Of a DNA stretch of 64,000 nucleotides, positions 63,722 through 64,000 are shown one piece after another; position 1 is the first letter of the stretch, and each line of letters starts with the position of its first letter. The notes beneath the pieces were generated by a model. It ran no database searches. It worked only from the letters and a program-made list of their open reading frames with translations, and was not told the DNA's origin. The position numbers and the translations under genes are program-made. The stretch lies in contig NW_019091676.1 of the NCBI RefSeq assembly GCF_001949145.1, positions 1 to 64,000 on the forward strand. The letters run 5' to 3'. Source of the stretch: Acanthaster planci. Its lineage: Eukaryota; Echinodermata; Asteroidea; Valvatida; Acanthasteridae.

Positions 63722-64000
63722 CTAGGAATGAATAGCTAGACAAGATGAGTTGTGCCGCAGTGGGATTTGTTCCAAGTGAACCCTATTACCCCAGCAATCA
63801 ATCAGCTGTCAACATTCAGTCACTGCATTGGCTCATTCTCTGAAATAAATATACCAGTGCTGGCAATTTCCACTTCAAAACAACCATGCTGAATAAGTAG
63901 GGGGGAAAATCACTTCACAAATATGATCTGTTAATGCTGCATCAATCCAAAGTTACCAAATTTTGTTGCGACTAAAAATGTATGAAAAAAAGACAAAGTG

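Noticed and set aside
63722-64000. A further upstream ADGRV1 exon at the window edge.
   Set aside because: No minus-strand frame here shows a Calx-beta strand with proper splice sites; the next exon must be beyond 64000.

Overview
This is a eukaryotic, intron-rich window from an invertebrate animal. Almost all of it is one gene on the minus strand: an orthologue of ADGRV1 (VLGR1/GPR98/MASS1), the very large adhesion G-protein-coupled receptor known from vertebrate hair cells and photoreceptors. I reconstructed 95 coding exons between 63721 and 3546. All 94 introns are GT-AG, and the reading frame stays open across every junction (18,357 coding nt, 6,118 codons plus TGA). The start codon, signal peptide and probably the first one to three Calx-beta domains lie beyond base 64000. 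Short introns (mostly 100-700 bp, a few about 1 kb), moderate GC, tRNA-derived SINE fragments, minisatellites and an assembly gap suit an invertebrate deuterostome (echinoderm, hemichordate or cephalochordate) or a lophotrochozoan; the sequence alone does not let me choose. Residue numbers below count from the first codon inside the window. || Layout, 5' to 3' of the gene (high to low coordinate): about nine Calx-beta domains (63.7-57.6 kb); a LamG/pentraxin-type domain (56.7-54.3 kb) lying inside a tenth; further Calx-beta domains to 43.6 kb; a cysteine-rich PAN/apple-like module (43.0-42.7 kb) inside another; more Calx-beta; seven EPTP/EAR repeats (33.95-31.4 kb), again inside a Calx-beta domain; about fifteen more Calx-beta domains to 10.9 kb; the GAIN domain with a canonical GPS cleavage motif (11-8.8 kb); seven transmembrane helices (8.9-4.3 kb); and a cytoplasmic tail ending in the class I PDZ ligand DTHL (3.5 kb). 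I count about 38 Calx-beta domains. || Logic of the protein: the Calx-beta array makes a long Ca2+-dependent extracellular fibre, LamG, PAN-like and EPTP modules add adhesive heads, the GAIN/GPS cuts the receptor into two fragments, and the tail docks to PDZ scaffolds. The most interesting points are that three unrelated modules are all inserted into the same loop of different Calx-beta domains, that one of them (PAN-like) is one I do not know from the vertebrate protein, and that the Usher-type C-terminus is retained in an invertebrate. || Bases 1-3545 are the 3' UTR and downstream flank, with no gene I can support. The introns hold minisatellites of 96, 24 and 30 bp, two inverted copies of a 121-bp MITE-like element, a fold-back element and several tRNA-derived SINE pieces. 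In the remaining introns I see nothing recognisable.
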